Source: DATBVX01 sp963810775 (lineage in GTDB: Bacteria; Pseudomonadota; Gammaproteobacteria; Steroidobacterales; Steroidobacteraceae). From it: a stretch of 64,000 nt of DNA. The position numbers and the translations under genes are program-made. Where the stretch lies: positions 27,018-91,017 of the forward strand of contig CAWEOT010000023.1 of the NCBI GenBank assembly GCA_963810775.1, written 5' to 3'. The notes under the pieces are model-generated. The model was not told the origin of the DNA. It did no database searches and worked only from the letters and a program-made list of their open reading frames with translations. The stretch's first letter is position 1; every line of letters begins with the position of its first letter. Shown one piece after another: positions 26,840 to 38,029 of this stretch.

Positions 26840-26878
26840 GCAAGTTATGCAACGAGTTGCGCAAGTGAACCTGGTACC
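26840..26878 (-). repeat. REP arm, right end of the RAYT element
   Basis: An inverted, more divergent copy of the arm ending GTGAACCTGGTACC. It lies immediately upstream of the GST at 26886 and contains an in-frame ATG (26847) and GTG (26865) that could extend that GST. It removes any recognisable ribosome site in front of GTG 26886. Confidence 0.75.
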
Positions 26879-26885
26879 GAATAAA

Positions 26886-27554
26886 GTGATCGAGCTGTTC
26901 ACTTCTGAAACGCCGAATGGCTGGAAGATCTCCATTGCCCTGGAGGAGATGGGCCTGCCATATACATACCGGCACATCAGGCTCTCGACGCGCGAGCAGA
27001 AAGAGGCGTGGTACCTCAAGCTCAATCCCAACGGCCGCATTCCAACCATCATCGATCACGACAACGACGATTTCGTGGTGTTCGAATCGGGCGCGATCCT
27101 GATCTACCTGGCCGAGAAGACCGGCCTGTTGATGCCGAAGGACGTGAAAGGACGCTCGCTCGTCATTCAGTGGCTCATGTTCCAGATGGCAGGCATCGGT
27201 CCGATGATGGGCCAGGCGAACGTGTTCTACCGTTACGCGCCGGAAAAGATTCCTTACGCGATCGACCGGTACCAGCGCGAATCGCGGCGCCTTCTCGAAG
27301 TGCTCGACACGCGCCTAAGCGATCACGAGTACTTGGCAGGTGATTATTCCATCGCTGATATCGCGAACTGGGCGTGGGCACGTGGCCACGAGTGGGGAGG
27401 GATCAGCATCGATGGTCTCGATCATTTGAAGCGCTGGCTGGCATTGATTGCCGCGCGCCCGGCCGTGCAGCGCGGTAAGGCGATTCCACCGGTGGACGAT
27501 CTCGGCGACCGCACGCAACAGACGGTCGAAGCCGCACGCAATTTCCTCGTTTAG
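26886..27554 (+). CDS. Glutathione S-transferase, YfcG/Nu-class-like
   Basis: A 222-residue GST with MIELFTSETPNGWKISIALE at the N-terminus, NPNGRIPTI and the glutathione-binding FESGAILIYLAEKTG, matching the Nu-class family of YfcG/YghU, whose members have disulfide reductase activity and whose N-terminal TxNGxK pattern is present. It differs from the LigF-like GSTs around it; in lignin systems the lyase LigG plays the thiol-removing step, and this enzyme could do so. The start is placed at GTG 26886 by family comparison. ATG 26847 and GTG 26865 lie in the REP arm and would add REP-encoded residues (MQRVAQVNLVPNK). Confidence 0.85.
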   Translation: MIELFTSETPNGWKISIALEEMGLPYTYRHIRLSTREQKEAWYLKLNPNGRIPTIIDHDNDDFVVFESGAILIYLAEKTGLLMPKDVKGRSLVIQWLMFQMAGIGPMMGQANVFYRYAPEKIPYAIDRYQRESRRLLEVLDTRLSDHEYLAGDYSIADIANWAWARGHEWGGISIDGLDHLKRWLALIAARPAVQRGKAIPPVDDLGDRTQQTVEAARNFLV

Positions 27555-27563
27555 GACGTGAGC

Positions 27564-28328
27564 ATGTTGAAACTTTATCACTGGGAACCCAACGCCAATT
27601 CCGGCAAGCCCATGCTGGCGCTGGCGGAAAAAGGCATCGAGTACGAGAGCCACTACGTCGATCTGCTCAAGTTCGACCAGCACCAGCCCGAGTACCTGAA
27701 GATCAACCCCGACGGCACCATCCCGACCATGGTGCACGGTGACCTGGTGCTCACCGAATCGACGCCGATGATGGAATACGTCGACGAGGCGTTCGACGGG
27801 CCGCAGCTGCGTCCGACGGATCCGAAGGAACGCTGGCGCATGCGCTGGTGGATGCGCTTCTTCGACTCCTACTTTGCGCCTTCGCTCAGCATGATCGGCT
27901 GGAGCGTGTTCGTCGGGCCCGCGGTGCGCAAGCGTGATCCGAAGGAGCTGGAGGCGGCGATCCAGCGCATTCCGCTGGAATCGCGCCGCGTTGCGTGGCG
28001 CAAGGCGATGTTCAACGAGTTCAGCGAAGCGGAGCTCGCCGAATCGAAGCGGCGCGTGCTGTTCTGCGTCGGCGTACTCGAGCAGCATCTCGGCCGCCAG
28101 CCTTACATCGCCGGCGAGAGCTATTCACTTGGAGATGCGAACTGCTTCAATCTCGGTTACGCGCTGCCGCTCTCGCAGCCCGATCACTGCAATGATCAGA
28201 AGACCCCGCACATCATGGAATGGCTGCGCAAGATCTACGAGCGTCCCGCCACCAAGGCGACCTGGGCCAAGGGACGCACGGAGATGGCGGCGCGCGTGAA
28301 GTTCCTGGAGCGCAACACCAATGCTTGA
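27564..28328 (+). CDS. Glutathione S-transferase, beta-etherase-like
   Basis: A 254-residue GST of the LigE/LigF-like group: LKLYHWEPNANSGKPMLALA, NPDGTIPTMVHG, the gamma-Glu binding LTESTPMMEYVDEAF, and a helical domain with RFFDSYFAPSLSMIGW. It lies 9 bases after the YfcG-like GST. The start ATG 27564 is preferred over GTG 27558. Its last eight bases overlap the start of the next GST. Along with 17716, 18475 and 28321 it makes four beta-etherase-like paralogues in 11 kb, interrupted by other catabolic genes. Confidence 0.86.
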   Translation: MLKLYHWEPNANSGKPMLALAEKGIEYESHYVDLLKFDQHQPEYLKINPDGTIPTMVHGDLVLTESTPMMEYVDEAFDGPQLRPTDPKERWRMRWWMRFFDSYFAPSLSMIGWSVFVGPAVRKRDPKELEAAIQRIPLESRRVAWRKAMFNEFSEAELAESKRRVLFCVGVLEQHLGRQPYIAGESYSLGDANCFNLGYALPLSQPDHCNDQKTPHIMEWLRKIYERPATKATWAKGRTEMAARVKFLERNTNA

Positions 28329-29104
28329 GCTCTATCACTGGGAACCGAACACGTTCTTCCTCAAGCCGCTGATCGCGCTCAAGGAAAAGCAGGCGGCATT
28401 CACCAGCCGCTACTTCGACCCGACGCGCTTCGAGCAATTCGCACCGGCATTTCCCCGCAATACCGAGTCAGGTCTGCACCTGGAGCGCGAAGGCCCGGTG
28501 CTGGTCCATGACGGCACGATCATCAGCAGCTCGTTCTTCATGCTGGAGTACATCGCGGACGCGCTGCCAGGCGTCGAGCTCTATCCGGGCAACGCGTACC
28601 AGCACTACCGTGCGCGAGCTTGGGGGCAATTCCTGACGCTCTCGCTTGGACCGGGAGTCTGTGCGCTCGGCTGCGCGAAGTACCTCGCACCCGCGTTCCG
28701 ACAGCGTGAGCCGAAACAGCTCGCCGCACAGATCGCCGCCATCGAACCGCTGGAACGACGCCTGGCCTGGAGCGCCGTCGTCGAGGGCTATTCTGACGAG
28801 ATGCTGACGGCGGTGAAGCACAAGCTGCAGTTCCCGCTGCAGCGCCTCGAGACCTCGTTAGGCAAAGACCCCTGGCTCGCCGGGCCGGCCTACTCGGTTG
28901 CGGATATCGAAGCCTTCGCCATGCTCAACCCGTTGCCCGACCTGGCGCCGGATCTCGTCAGCGAGCAGGCGACACCGCGCGTGATCGACTTCATCAATCG
29001 CATGCGTGAGCGCGCCGGCGGTACGCGACGCGCTTGCGATGAGCCGGACCGGCAAGCCGTTGCAAGCTTTCGTGCCTGGCACCGAAGCCTCGCGCTGGGG
29101 CTGA
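28321..29104 (+). CDS. Glutathione S-transferase, beta-etherase-like, frameshifted near its C-terminus
   Basis: A GST-like protein starting ELYHWEPNTFFLKPLIALKE. The glutathione motif is altered: IISSSFFMLEYI replaces the usual TEST, so the Glu that holds glutathione is missing. As read, the frame runs to 29109 with an Arg-rich tail, but deleting one G at 29014 restores PAVRDALAMSRTGKPLQAF and a stop at 29104, matching the C-termini of its paralogues. The insertion is therefore probably a sequence error. The loss of the Glu is seen directly and suggests altered glutathione binding or substrate use. Confidence 0.8.
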
Positions 29105-29120
29105 ACTGAAGGGAAGCGAG

Positions 29121-30134
29121 ATGCAACACCGACGCATTGCTACGGAGGAAGCGTTTGCGATTCCAGAGCAGTTCGATGCGTGGCGCGAGCTGCTGAAGAA
29201 GAGCACCGATTACGACCCTGACCTGTTCCTCGCGCGCGCGCAGACGGACGGCGGGCTGCTTTCGCGGCGCCTGCTGGACGTCGATGAAGAACGGCTGCGG
29301 ATCATGGACGAGGCGCACGTGGATGTGCACCTGCTCGCGCTTACTTCGACGGGTGTGCAGGCCCTCGAAACGGAGCTCGCCGTTTCGATCGCAGCGCTCG
29401 GCAACGATCGCCTTGCCGCAGCGATCGCGCGACATCCGACCCGCTACGCAGGCCTCGCAACGATTGCGCCGCAGGATCCGAAGCGCGCCGTGAAGGAAAT
29501 GGAGCGCGCGATCAGGACGCTGAAACTCAGCGGCGTCATGATCAACTCGCACACCAACGGCGAATATCTCGACGAGCTGAAGTTCTGGCCGATCCTCGAA
29601 GCCGCGGCGGCGCTCGACGTGCCCATCTATATCCATCCACGCTCGCCGTCGCCGGCGATGGCGCAGCCGTATCGCAAGTATCACCTCGAGCACGCCATCT
29701 GGGGTTATGCGGTCGAGACAGGACTGCACGCGGTGCGCCTCATCATGAGCGGCGTCTTCGACAAGTACCCGACCCTTAAGATCGTCATCGGCCACATGGG
29801 CGAGAACATCCCTTATGCGCTCTACCGGATGGACTGGATGCATGCGCGCGCACCCGTCGCGATGGACCGTCCGAAACTCGCGCTCACGCCGAGCGAGTAC
29901 TTCCGGCGCAATTTCATGATCACCACCAGCGGCGTGAACTGGCATCCGGCGCTCAGGTTCTGCATCGAGGTGCTGGGCGCGGACAACATCATGTGGGCGG
30001 TCGACTATCCGTATCAGGAAACGCACGAGGCAGTGCGTTTCATGAACGATGCGCCGATCTCGGACGACGACAAGGCGAAGATCTTCTATCGCAACGCCGA
30101 GCGAGTGTTCCGCATCCCTGCTGCTTTGAGCTAG
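29121..30134 (+). CDS. Amidohydrolase-2 family decarboxylase-like protein (LigW/gamma-resorcylate type)
   Basis: A 337-residue TIM-barrel metal enzyme. RRIATEEAF at the N-terminus carries the metal Glu of the gamma-resorcylate, 2,3-dihydroxybenzoate and 5-carboxyvanillate decarboxylases, in place of the HxH of hydrolases. Later come IYIHPRSPS, VIGHMGENIPYAL and the Asp in WAVDYPYQ. It therefore more likely decarboxylates, or hydrates, a phenolic acid than hydrolyses an amide. A good ribosome site (AAGGGAAGCGAG) precedes ATG 29121. A paralogue, broken by frameshifts, is at 50726. Confidence 0.88.
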   Translation: MQHRRIATEEAFAIPEQFDAWRELLKKSTDYDPDLFLARAQTDGGLLSRRLLDVDEERLRIMDEAHVDVHLLALTSTGVQALETELAVSIAALGNDRLAAAIARHPTRYAGLATIAPQDPKRAVKEMERAIRTLKLSGVMINSHTNGEYLDELKFWPILEAAAALDVPIYIHPRSPSPAMAQPYRKYHLEHAIWGYAVETGLHAVRLIMSGVFDKYPTLKIVIGHMGENIPYALYRMDWMHARAPVAMDRPKLALTPSEYFRRNFMITTSGVNWHPALRFCIEVLGADNIMWAVDYPYQETHEAVRFMNDAPISDDDKAKIFYRNAERVFRIPAALS

Positions 30135-30304
30135 ATCCAGATCCGTATCTGCCTGGGGTTTCCTCTCCCTTGGGCCGACACGATTGTCGAGTCGCAGGCT
30201 CCGAGAGCGTCATCGTTCGCGCTGTACGGCAGCGCATGTTCCGTGTAACCAAATCCGAACGGGCCCAGGGAGAGGAAGCCCCAGGCAGACACGGATCTGG
30301 ATCT
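30133..30304. repeat. Paired inverted repeat with 44-base arms after the amidohydrolase gene
   Basis: The arm at 30133-30176 (starting AGATCCAGATCCGTATCTGC) is inverted at 30262-30304 with two substitutions and one missing base. The arms enclose an 85-base spacer in which I see no gene. It fills the whole gap between the amidohydrolase and the permease and would form a long hairpin in the transcript. The sequence is unrelated to the GGTACC-ended family linked to the RAYT, so it would belong to a different REP-like or MITE-like family. Confidence 0.75.
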
Positions 30305-30326
30305 CGTGTCAGGATGCACGCGTCGT

Positions 30327-31224
30327 ATGCAGACCATGCGCCTGGTTGCGATCGTCGTCCTCTTCTTCGTCGGCCTGCTGCTGCGGCAGCGGAGAATTCT
30401 GAGCGCCGCGCACGGCGGACGACTGCTGACGATCGTCGTGTGGATCGGATTGCCCACGTTGATTCTTGCCGGGGTGAGTCGCCTGCCGCTGCATGCGCAG
30501 CTCTTCTGGCTGCCGGCGACGGCGATGCTCGCGATCCTGGTCGGCTGCGCTGTATCTGCGTTCGCGGGGCGAAGGCTCGAACTCGATGCGAAAGCCTTCG
30601 GCGCCTTCGTCACCTGCGCGACGGCACTCAACATCAGCCTCGAGTATCCCTTCATGCTCGCCACCAGGGGAGCGAACGGCTTTGCGGAGCTCGCGCTCTT
30701 TGATCTCGGCAATGCGCTGATGCTCTGTACGTTCGGTTACCTGCTGGCGGCCAAGCTTGGCAGGCGGACCGGGACCTGGTGGCAGGCACTGCAGCGACTC
30801 GGTTCCTTTCCGCCCCTCTGGGCGCTGCTGCTGGCGTTGATCATCAATTTCTTCAGTTTGCCGGTCTCGCATGTGGCGCTCGATACGCTGCAGGCGATTG
30901 GTGGCTGGGTAGTGCTGCTGGTACCGCTCGCGCTCGGCATTCTGTTCGACGGTCGGCGTGCGCTTTCCAGGCCGTCGCTGGCGGCGGTGGGAGTACGCCT
31001 CAGTGTCGGGCTGGCAATCGGGGATCGCCTGTGTGACGCTGCTGGATCTGCAAGGGCTGACGCGCAGCGTGGTGCTCGTCGGCAGCGCCGCGCCGATCGG
31101 CTTCACAGTCGTAGTGCTGGCACAGCGCGAAGCGCTCGATGCCGAGCTGGCTGCAAGCGCGACATCGCTGTCGGTCCTCCTGGGCCTGCTTTACATACCA
31201 CTGGCACTCCTGTGGCTGGATTGA
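30327..31224 (+). CDS. AEC-family (auxin-efflux-carrier-like) permease, frameshifted
   Basis: A membrane protein of about 298 residues with eight or more hydrophobic segments, beginning MQTMRLVAIVVLFFVGLLLR and containing LEYPFMLATRGANGFAELAL in the central polar break typical of AEC carriers. The first frame continues to 31256 with a nonsense Arg-rich tail. Removing one G from the run GGGG at 31020-31023 connects to CVTLLDLQGLTRSVVLVGSA and LLYIPLALLWLD, the expected last helices, with a stop at 31224. It probably exports or imports a small organic acid. Confidence 0.78.
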
Positions 31225-31493
31225 GAAAGCTGATCACGCGACTGGAGCAGTTCTGACATTTCGTTCATGGACGTGGCTCAGACACGACATCAGCCCGGAA
31301 TGAGGCGCCCATCGTGCGCTGTCGGTTGACTCGCGGTTCGCTGTAGATCGACTATTGGTACGGCAGTCGCGCTGTAATCGGGGCGAACGCATGGGGTTTG
31401 ATCTATTGAGTCTGTTTGTGGATACGCGAGCGATCATCCGTACCATTTAGACCACAACGATCTGGGGGCACCCGTCTGCGAGGGCGATCGACT

Positions 31494-34049
<2,556 letters not shown>

Positions 34050-34088
34050 AAAACGGTTCTGATAACTTCGAGCCTATCGAACCTGAGC

Positions 34089-34119
34089 GCGCGCTCAGAA
34101 GAGCGCGCCCTTAGTTGTT
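34089..34119 (+). terminator. Hairpin after the TonB receptor gene, possible terminator
   Basis: GCGCGCTC (34089-34096) pairs perfectly with GAGCGCGC (34101-34108) across an AGAA loop, followed by CCTTAGTTGTTCT, a weak T-rich tail. An overlapping 14-base palindrome (TGAGCGCGCGCTCA, 34084-34097) precedes it. It lies 40 bases after the likely receptor stop and 150 bases before the next gene, the place expected for an intrinsic terminator. Confidence 0.5.
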
Positions 34120-34267
34120 CTCTGGGCCCGATCGGATCGGTCGATTCGAATAGCAGGTCGCAGAAGGCCAGCGATCTGAAGGTACGCAAGCAACCGCAGC
34201 TGTGCGCGTTCTTGGTTCCCGACTTTCACGCGATTGACCGATCCCGTCAATCACGAAGCTGTCGGCG

Positions 34268-36316
34268 ATGATTCTTGGTCTTGGCGTCCTCGCGGGGATC
34301 CCGTGCGATGCTCGTCCGCCGGCGGATGTCGACGGCGCACGCATCGGCGCGGCCGACCGCGAGCCCGGAAACTGGATGACCCACGGGCGCACCTATCGGG
34401 AAGAACGCTTCAGCCCGCTCGCCGCCATCAACGACACCAACGTCGGCAAGCTCGGCCTGGCCTGGTATTTCGAGGCGAACAGTCACATCGGCACGGAAGC
34501 CACACCGCTTGTTGTCGACGGCATCATGTACACGACCAGCGTGTGGAATATCGTGCACGCGCTCGATGCGAAGACCGGCCGCGAACTCTGGCGCTACGAT
34601 CCGCAGGTGCCACGCTCCTGGATGCGCTACATGTGCTGCGGCCCGGCGAATCGCGGAGTCGCAGTCTGGAAGGGCAAGGTCTACGTCGCGACGATCGAAG
34701 GACGCCTGATCGCGATCGACGCCGCGAATGGCCAGCTGCTCTGGCAGGTGCAGACGACTGACCCGAGTCAACCGTATTCCATCACGGGCGCTCCGCGCGT
34801 CGTGAAGGGCAAGGTGATCATCGGCAACGGCGGCGCTGAAATGCTGGTGCGTGGCTATGTGACTGCCTACGACGCCGACACCGGCAAGCAAGCCTGGCGT
34901 TTCTATATCGTGCCCGGCAATCCGGCGGACGGATTCGAATCGCCGACGATGAAGATGGCAGCCGCAACGTGGTCGGGCGAATGGTGGAAGTACGGGGGCG
35001 GCGGGACCGCGTGGGACTCGTTCGCGTTCGATCCCGATCTCGATCTTCTCTATATCGGTACCGGGAATGGCGCGCCGTGGTCGCGCGATCTGCGCAGCGC
35101 CGGCAAAGGCGACAACCTGTTCCTGTGCTCGATCGTCGCGGTGCGGCCCGACACGGGTGAGTATGTCTGGCACTACCAGGCGGTACCCGGTGAGAACTGG
35201 GACTACACCTGCGTGCAGCAGATGACGCTGCTCGACCTGAAGATCAACAATGTGGTGCGCAAGGTCCTGGTGCAGGCGCCGAAGAACGGCTTCTTCTACG
35301 TGCTCGATCGCGCCACCGGCAAGCTGATCTCGGCCAGCAATTTCGTGCCGGTCAACTGGGCGAGCCGCATCGATCTCGCGACCGGGCGTCCCGTCGAGAT
35401 CAAGGAGAATCTCTACGACGCGGTTGATGCCAAGTACGTCTACCCGGCGCACTACGGCGCGCATAACTGGCACCCGATGTCCTACAGCCCGCTCACGGGT
35501 CTGGTCTACATCCCGGCGCAGGAAGTCGCGTGGCCATACAGTCGCACGGCGCACTTCGAGCCAAAGAAGATGAGCTGGAATCTCGGCTTCAACCCCAATC
35601 CGCGCATGCCGACCACGCCGCCGCCGCCGAAAAAGGCGTACCTGCTCGCGTGGGATCCGGTGAGGAATGCCGAAGCGTGGCGCATTGATCATCCCACGCA
35701 GTGGAACGGCGGCGTGCTGTCGACCGCGGGCAACCTGCTGGTGCAGGGCGCCTCGGACGGTCGCTTCGTCATCTATCGGGCTGACAACGGCAAAGAGCTT
35801 TGGGAAGCACCCATCGACACGGGCGCGGTCGCCGGTCCGATCAGCTACTCCGTTGATGGCGAACAGTACATCGCCGTTGCGGCCGGATGGGCGGGCTCGA
35901 TGGTGGTCACGGGCGGCGACATGCCGATCCACGCCACGCCGACGCGCATCCTTGCGTTCAAGCTCGGCGGTACCGCGACACTTCCAAAGCCGCAAACTGC
36001 GGCGCCACTGAACCTTCCGTCCTCCACCGCATCCACTGAAGTCATCGCGCAGGGCGCGGCGCGTTATGGGCAATACTGCCGAATTTGCCATGGCACGGGC
36101 GTAGTCTCGGGAGGCATGACACCGGACCTGCGCTACATGTCGTCCGAAACGCATGCCGCGTTCAAGCAGATCGTCCTGTACGGCGCGCGCGCGAAGGAGG
36201 GCATGGCGCCGTTCGCGGATGTGCTCAACGAAGCAGATGCGGACGCCATTCATGCATACATCATCGACGAGGCTCGCAGACAGCTGCAGCAGGCAGGCAA
36301 CCATGAAACTCACTGA
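34268..36316 (+). CDS. PQQ-dependent dehydrogenase with C-terminal cytochrome c domain
   Basis: A 682-residue quinohaemoprotein paralogous to the one at 23687: MTHGRTYREERFSPL, the adjacent Cys pair in RYMCCGPANRG, GDNLFLCSIVAVRPDTG, ENWDYTCVQQ and the haem motif CRICH with a Met region EGMAPFAD. The leader is odd: MILGLGVLAGIPCDA is short and has no charged N-terminus. The bases just upstream read ACG AAG CTG TCG GCG ATG, so an ATG-to-ACG change may have removed a start giving M-K-L-S-A. Export is still expected. It overlaps the aconitase X gene by 14 bases. Confidence 0.92.
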   Translation: MILGLGVLAGIPCDARPPADVDGARIGAADREPGNWMTHGRTYREERFSPLAAINDTNVGKLGLAWYFEANSHIGTEATPLVVDGIMYTTSVWNIVHALDAKTGRELWRYDPQVPRSWMRYMCCGPANRGVAVWKGKVYVATIEGRLIAIDAANGQLLWQVQTTDPSQPYSITGAPRVVKGKVIIGNGGAEMLVRGYVTAYDADTGKQAWRFYIVPGNPADGFESPTMKMAAATWSGEWWKYGGGGTAWDSFAFDPDLDLLYIGTGNGAPWSRDLRSAGKGDNLFLCSIVAVRPDTGEYVWHYQAVPGENWDYTCVQQMTLLDLKINNVVRKVLVQAPKNGFFYVLDRATGKLISASNFVPVNWASRIDLATGRPVEIKENLYDAVDAKYVYPAHYGAHNWHPMSYSPLTGLVYIPAQEVAWPYSRTAHFEPKKMSWNLGFNPNPRMPTTPPPPKKAYLLAWDPVRNAEAWRIDHPTQWNGGVLSTAGNLLVQGASDGRFVIYRADNGKELWEAPIDTGAVAGPISYSVDGEQYIAVAAGWAGSMVVTGGDMPIHATPTRILAFKLGGTATLPKPQTAAPLNLPSSTASTEVIAQGAARYGQYCRICHGTGVVSGGMTPDLRYMSSETHAAFKQIVLYGARAKEGMAPFADVLNEADADAIHAYIIDEARRQLQQAGNHETH

Positions 36317-37589
36317 CGGCGAACGAGCAATGCTCGACGGACGCCACGGGAAGGCGCAGCAGAAGGCGATGGAGCTACTGGTGCGCTACGCCGAAGCACT
36401 CGGTGCGGAGCGCTTCGTCGACACGACGAACGTCGCGGGCGTACCCGGCTCATCGAACCCGTATCTGCAAAACTACTACAAGGATCGCGGCAACTCGTAC
36501 GACGCCATTTTTTCCCACTTCGATCTCGACAGTGACGAGCTGGTCGAAGTCCCCCGTGTCACGGTCAATAGCTGTCACCTGCAGGGTGGCCTCGATCCGG
36601 ACAACTGGCAGCGGCTCGGCGGCAAGCCCGAGGCATTTCAGATCAGCCAGACTAGCGAGCATGACGCCGCGGATCGTGGCATCAAGATCCTCAAGACCTG
36701 TACTCCGTATCTCGCAGGAAATGTTCCGACCCGGGGTGAGCATTGTGCGTGGATGGAGTCATCGGCGGTCGTGTACTGCAACTCCGTAATCGGCGCGCGC
36801 ACGAATACAGAAGGGCGTGAGAGCACCAGTGCCGCAATGCTGACCGGAAAGATTCCGGATTGGGGGCTGCATCGCGACGAGAATCGTCACGCGACCCATC
36901 GCATCGACGTCGAAGTTGACGTCATGAGCGTGATGGACTGGGGCATGCTGGGCTATTTCGTCGGCGATGTGATGGGAGAGCGCATTCCGGTTCTCGTCGG
37001 TCGTTATGGTGAGCCCGACCTCATCCGGCACAAACACTTCGGCGCTGCTGCTGCCTCCTCCGGTGGTGTGGAGATGTATCACATCGTCGGCGTAACTCCG
37101 GAAGCGACCAGCCTCGAGGCAGCAATGGGCTCGAAATCGCCAGCCGAGATGTTCACGTATGGCCGGGCGGAGCGGCGCCGGATCTACGAGGTGCTGAACG
37201 CCAACGGGAAGAGTGCCGACGTCGACTACGTGATGCTCGGCTGTCCGCATTACTCCCTCGAGCAGATTCGCGATGCATGCCGGCTGCTCGAGGGTCGCAA
37301 GGTCAGCGCCAACTGCAATCTGTGGATCTTCACTTCGCGCGCCGTGAAGAGCGAGGCCGAAAAACTCGGTTACACGAAAGTCATCCGCGATTCTGGCGGC
37401 GTGCTGTTGACCGATACCTGCTCGGCCATCAGCCAGGCGGTGCCGCCGGGCACGAAAGTCGCTGCGCTTGATTCGGCCAAGCAGACGCATTACCTGCCGC
37501 CCATGGTGGGAATCGAGGCGTGGTTCGGGTCTACGCAGGATTGCATCGATGCCGCACTCACCGGACGGTGGAAAGGAGAGGCGCCATGA
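36303..37589 (+). CDS. Aconitase X catalytic (large) subunit, DUF521
   Basis: A 428-residue protein matching aconitase X: KLTDGERAMLDGRHGKAQQK, NSCHLQGGLDPDNW, the cysteine segments LKTCTPYLAGNVP and VMLGCPHYSLEQI, and TDTCSAISQAVPP, which supply the Fe-S or metal site. Known members dehydrate cis-3-hydroxy-L-proline or phosphomevalonate. Bacterial members have separate large and small subunits, as here. The start is ATG 36303, inside the end of the PQQ dehydrogenase gene. Its TGA overlaps the ATG of the small subunit. Confidence 0.92.
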   Translation: MKLTDGERAMLDGRHGKAQQKAMELLVRYAEALGAERFVDTTNVAGVPGSSNPYLQNYYKDRGNSYDAIFSHFDLDSDELVEVPRVTVNSCHLQGGLDPDNWQRLGGKPEAFQISQTSEHDAADRGIKILKTCTPYLAGNVPTRGEHCAWMESSAVVYCNSVIGARTNTEGRESTSAAMLTGKIPDWGLHRDENRHATHRIDVEVDVMSVMDWGMLGYFVGDVMGERIPVLVGRYGEPDLIRHKHFGAAAASSGGVEMYHIVGVTPEATSLEAAMGSKSPAEMFTYGRAERRRIYEVLNANGKSADVDYVMLGCPHYSLEQIRDACRLLEGRKVSANCNLWIFTSRAVKSEAEKLGYTKVIRDSGGVLLTDTCSAISQAVPPGTKVAALDSAKQTHYLPPMVGIEAWFGSTQDCIDAALTGRWKGEAP

Positions 37590-38029
37590 GCACACCAACC
37601 ATCACCCTGCACGGGCGCAAGGTCGTCGGCGGCAGCGCTGAAGGCGAAGCACTCGTTACGCGCCAGACGATTTCAGGTTGGGGGGGAGTCAATCCGACTC
37701 AGGGCACGATCATCGAAACGCGGCATGAGCTGCGCGGCGTGAGCTTCAAGGACAAGGTATTGGTATTTCCCGGCGCCAAGGGCTCATCGGGCTGGTCAGC
37801 GGTCTTTCACATGACCCGACTGATGGGCACTGCGCCGAAAGCGATGATCTTCAACGAGATGACCACCAAGATCGCGCTCGGCGCGGTCGTGATGCGCGTG
37901 CCCTCGATTACGGACCTCGACCAGGATCCTCTCGCGGTCATCGAAACTGGCGATTGGGTCAAGGTCGATGCCGATCGCGGCGTCGTCGAGGTTCACAAGG
38001 CGGCTGCGCGACGCGAGGCCACCGCGTGA
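37586..38029 (+). CDS. Aconitase X swivel (small) subunit, DUF126
   Basis: A 147-residue protein with the swivelling-domain motifs of aconitase X: LHGRKVVGGSAEGEALVT, the Ser/Gly loop FPGAKGSSGWSAVFHMTRL, and GAVVMRVPSITDLD. It pairs with the large subunit to form the active site. The start is ATG 37586, overlapping the previous stop. Its own TGA overlaps a GTG (38026) of the dioxygenase gene, so all three are translationally coupled. This suggests that the dioxygenase works on the same compound as aconitase X. Confidence 0.92.
   Translation: MSTPTITLHGRKVVGGSAEGEALVTRQTISGWGGVNPTQGTIIETRHELRGVSFKDKVLVFPGAKGSSGWSAVFHMTRLMGTAPKAMIFNEMTTKIALGAVVMRVPSITDLDQDPLAVIETGDWVKVDADRGVVEVHKAAARREATA

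Larger units (their letters stand above)
25816..26878. mobile_element. RAYT element: REP-associated transposase gene enclosed by inverted REP arms
   Basis: The element begins and ends with GGTACC and consists of a left arm (25816-25852), a leftward tyrosine transposase gene (25853-26746) and a right arm (26840-26878). The arms are imperfect inverted copies of the repeat that occurs as short hairpins at 39123-39210 and 54176-54258. It interrupts the gap between the PQQ dehydrogenase and a GST, which read rightward on both sides. The left end overlaps the stop codon of the former. Elements of this design are known as RAYT loci, in which the transposase acts on REP hairpins. Confidence 0.8.

Noticed and set aside
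34247..36313. A 688-codon open frame antisense to the second PQQ dehydrogenase
   Set aside because: The plus strand encodes a clear quinohaemoprotein there; the antisense product is His/Arg-rich without motifs.
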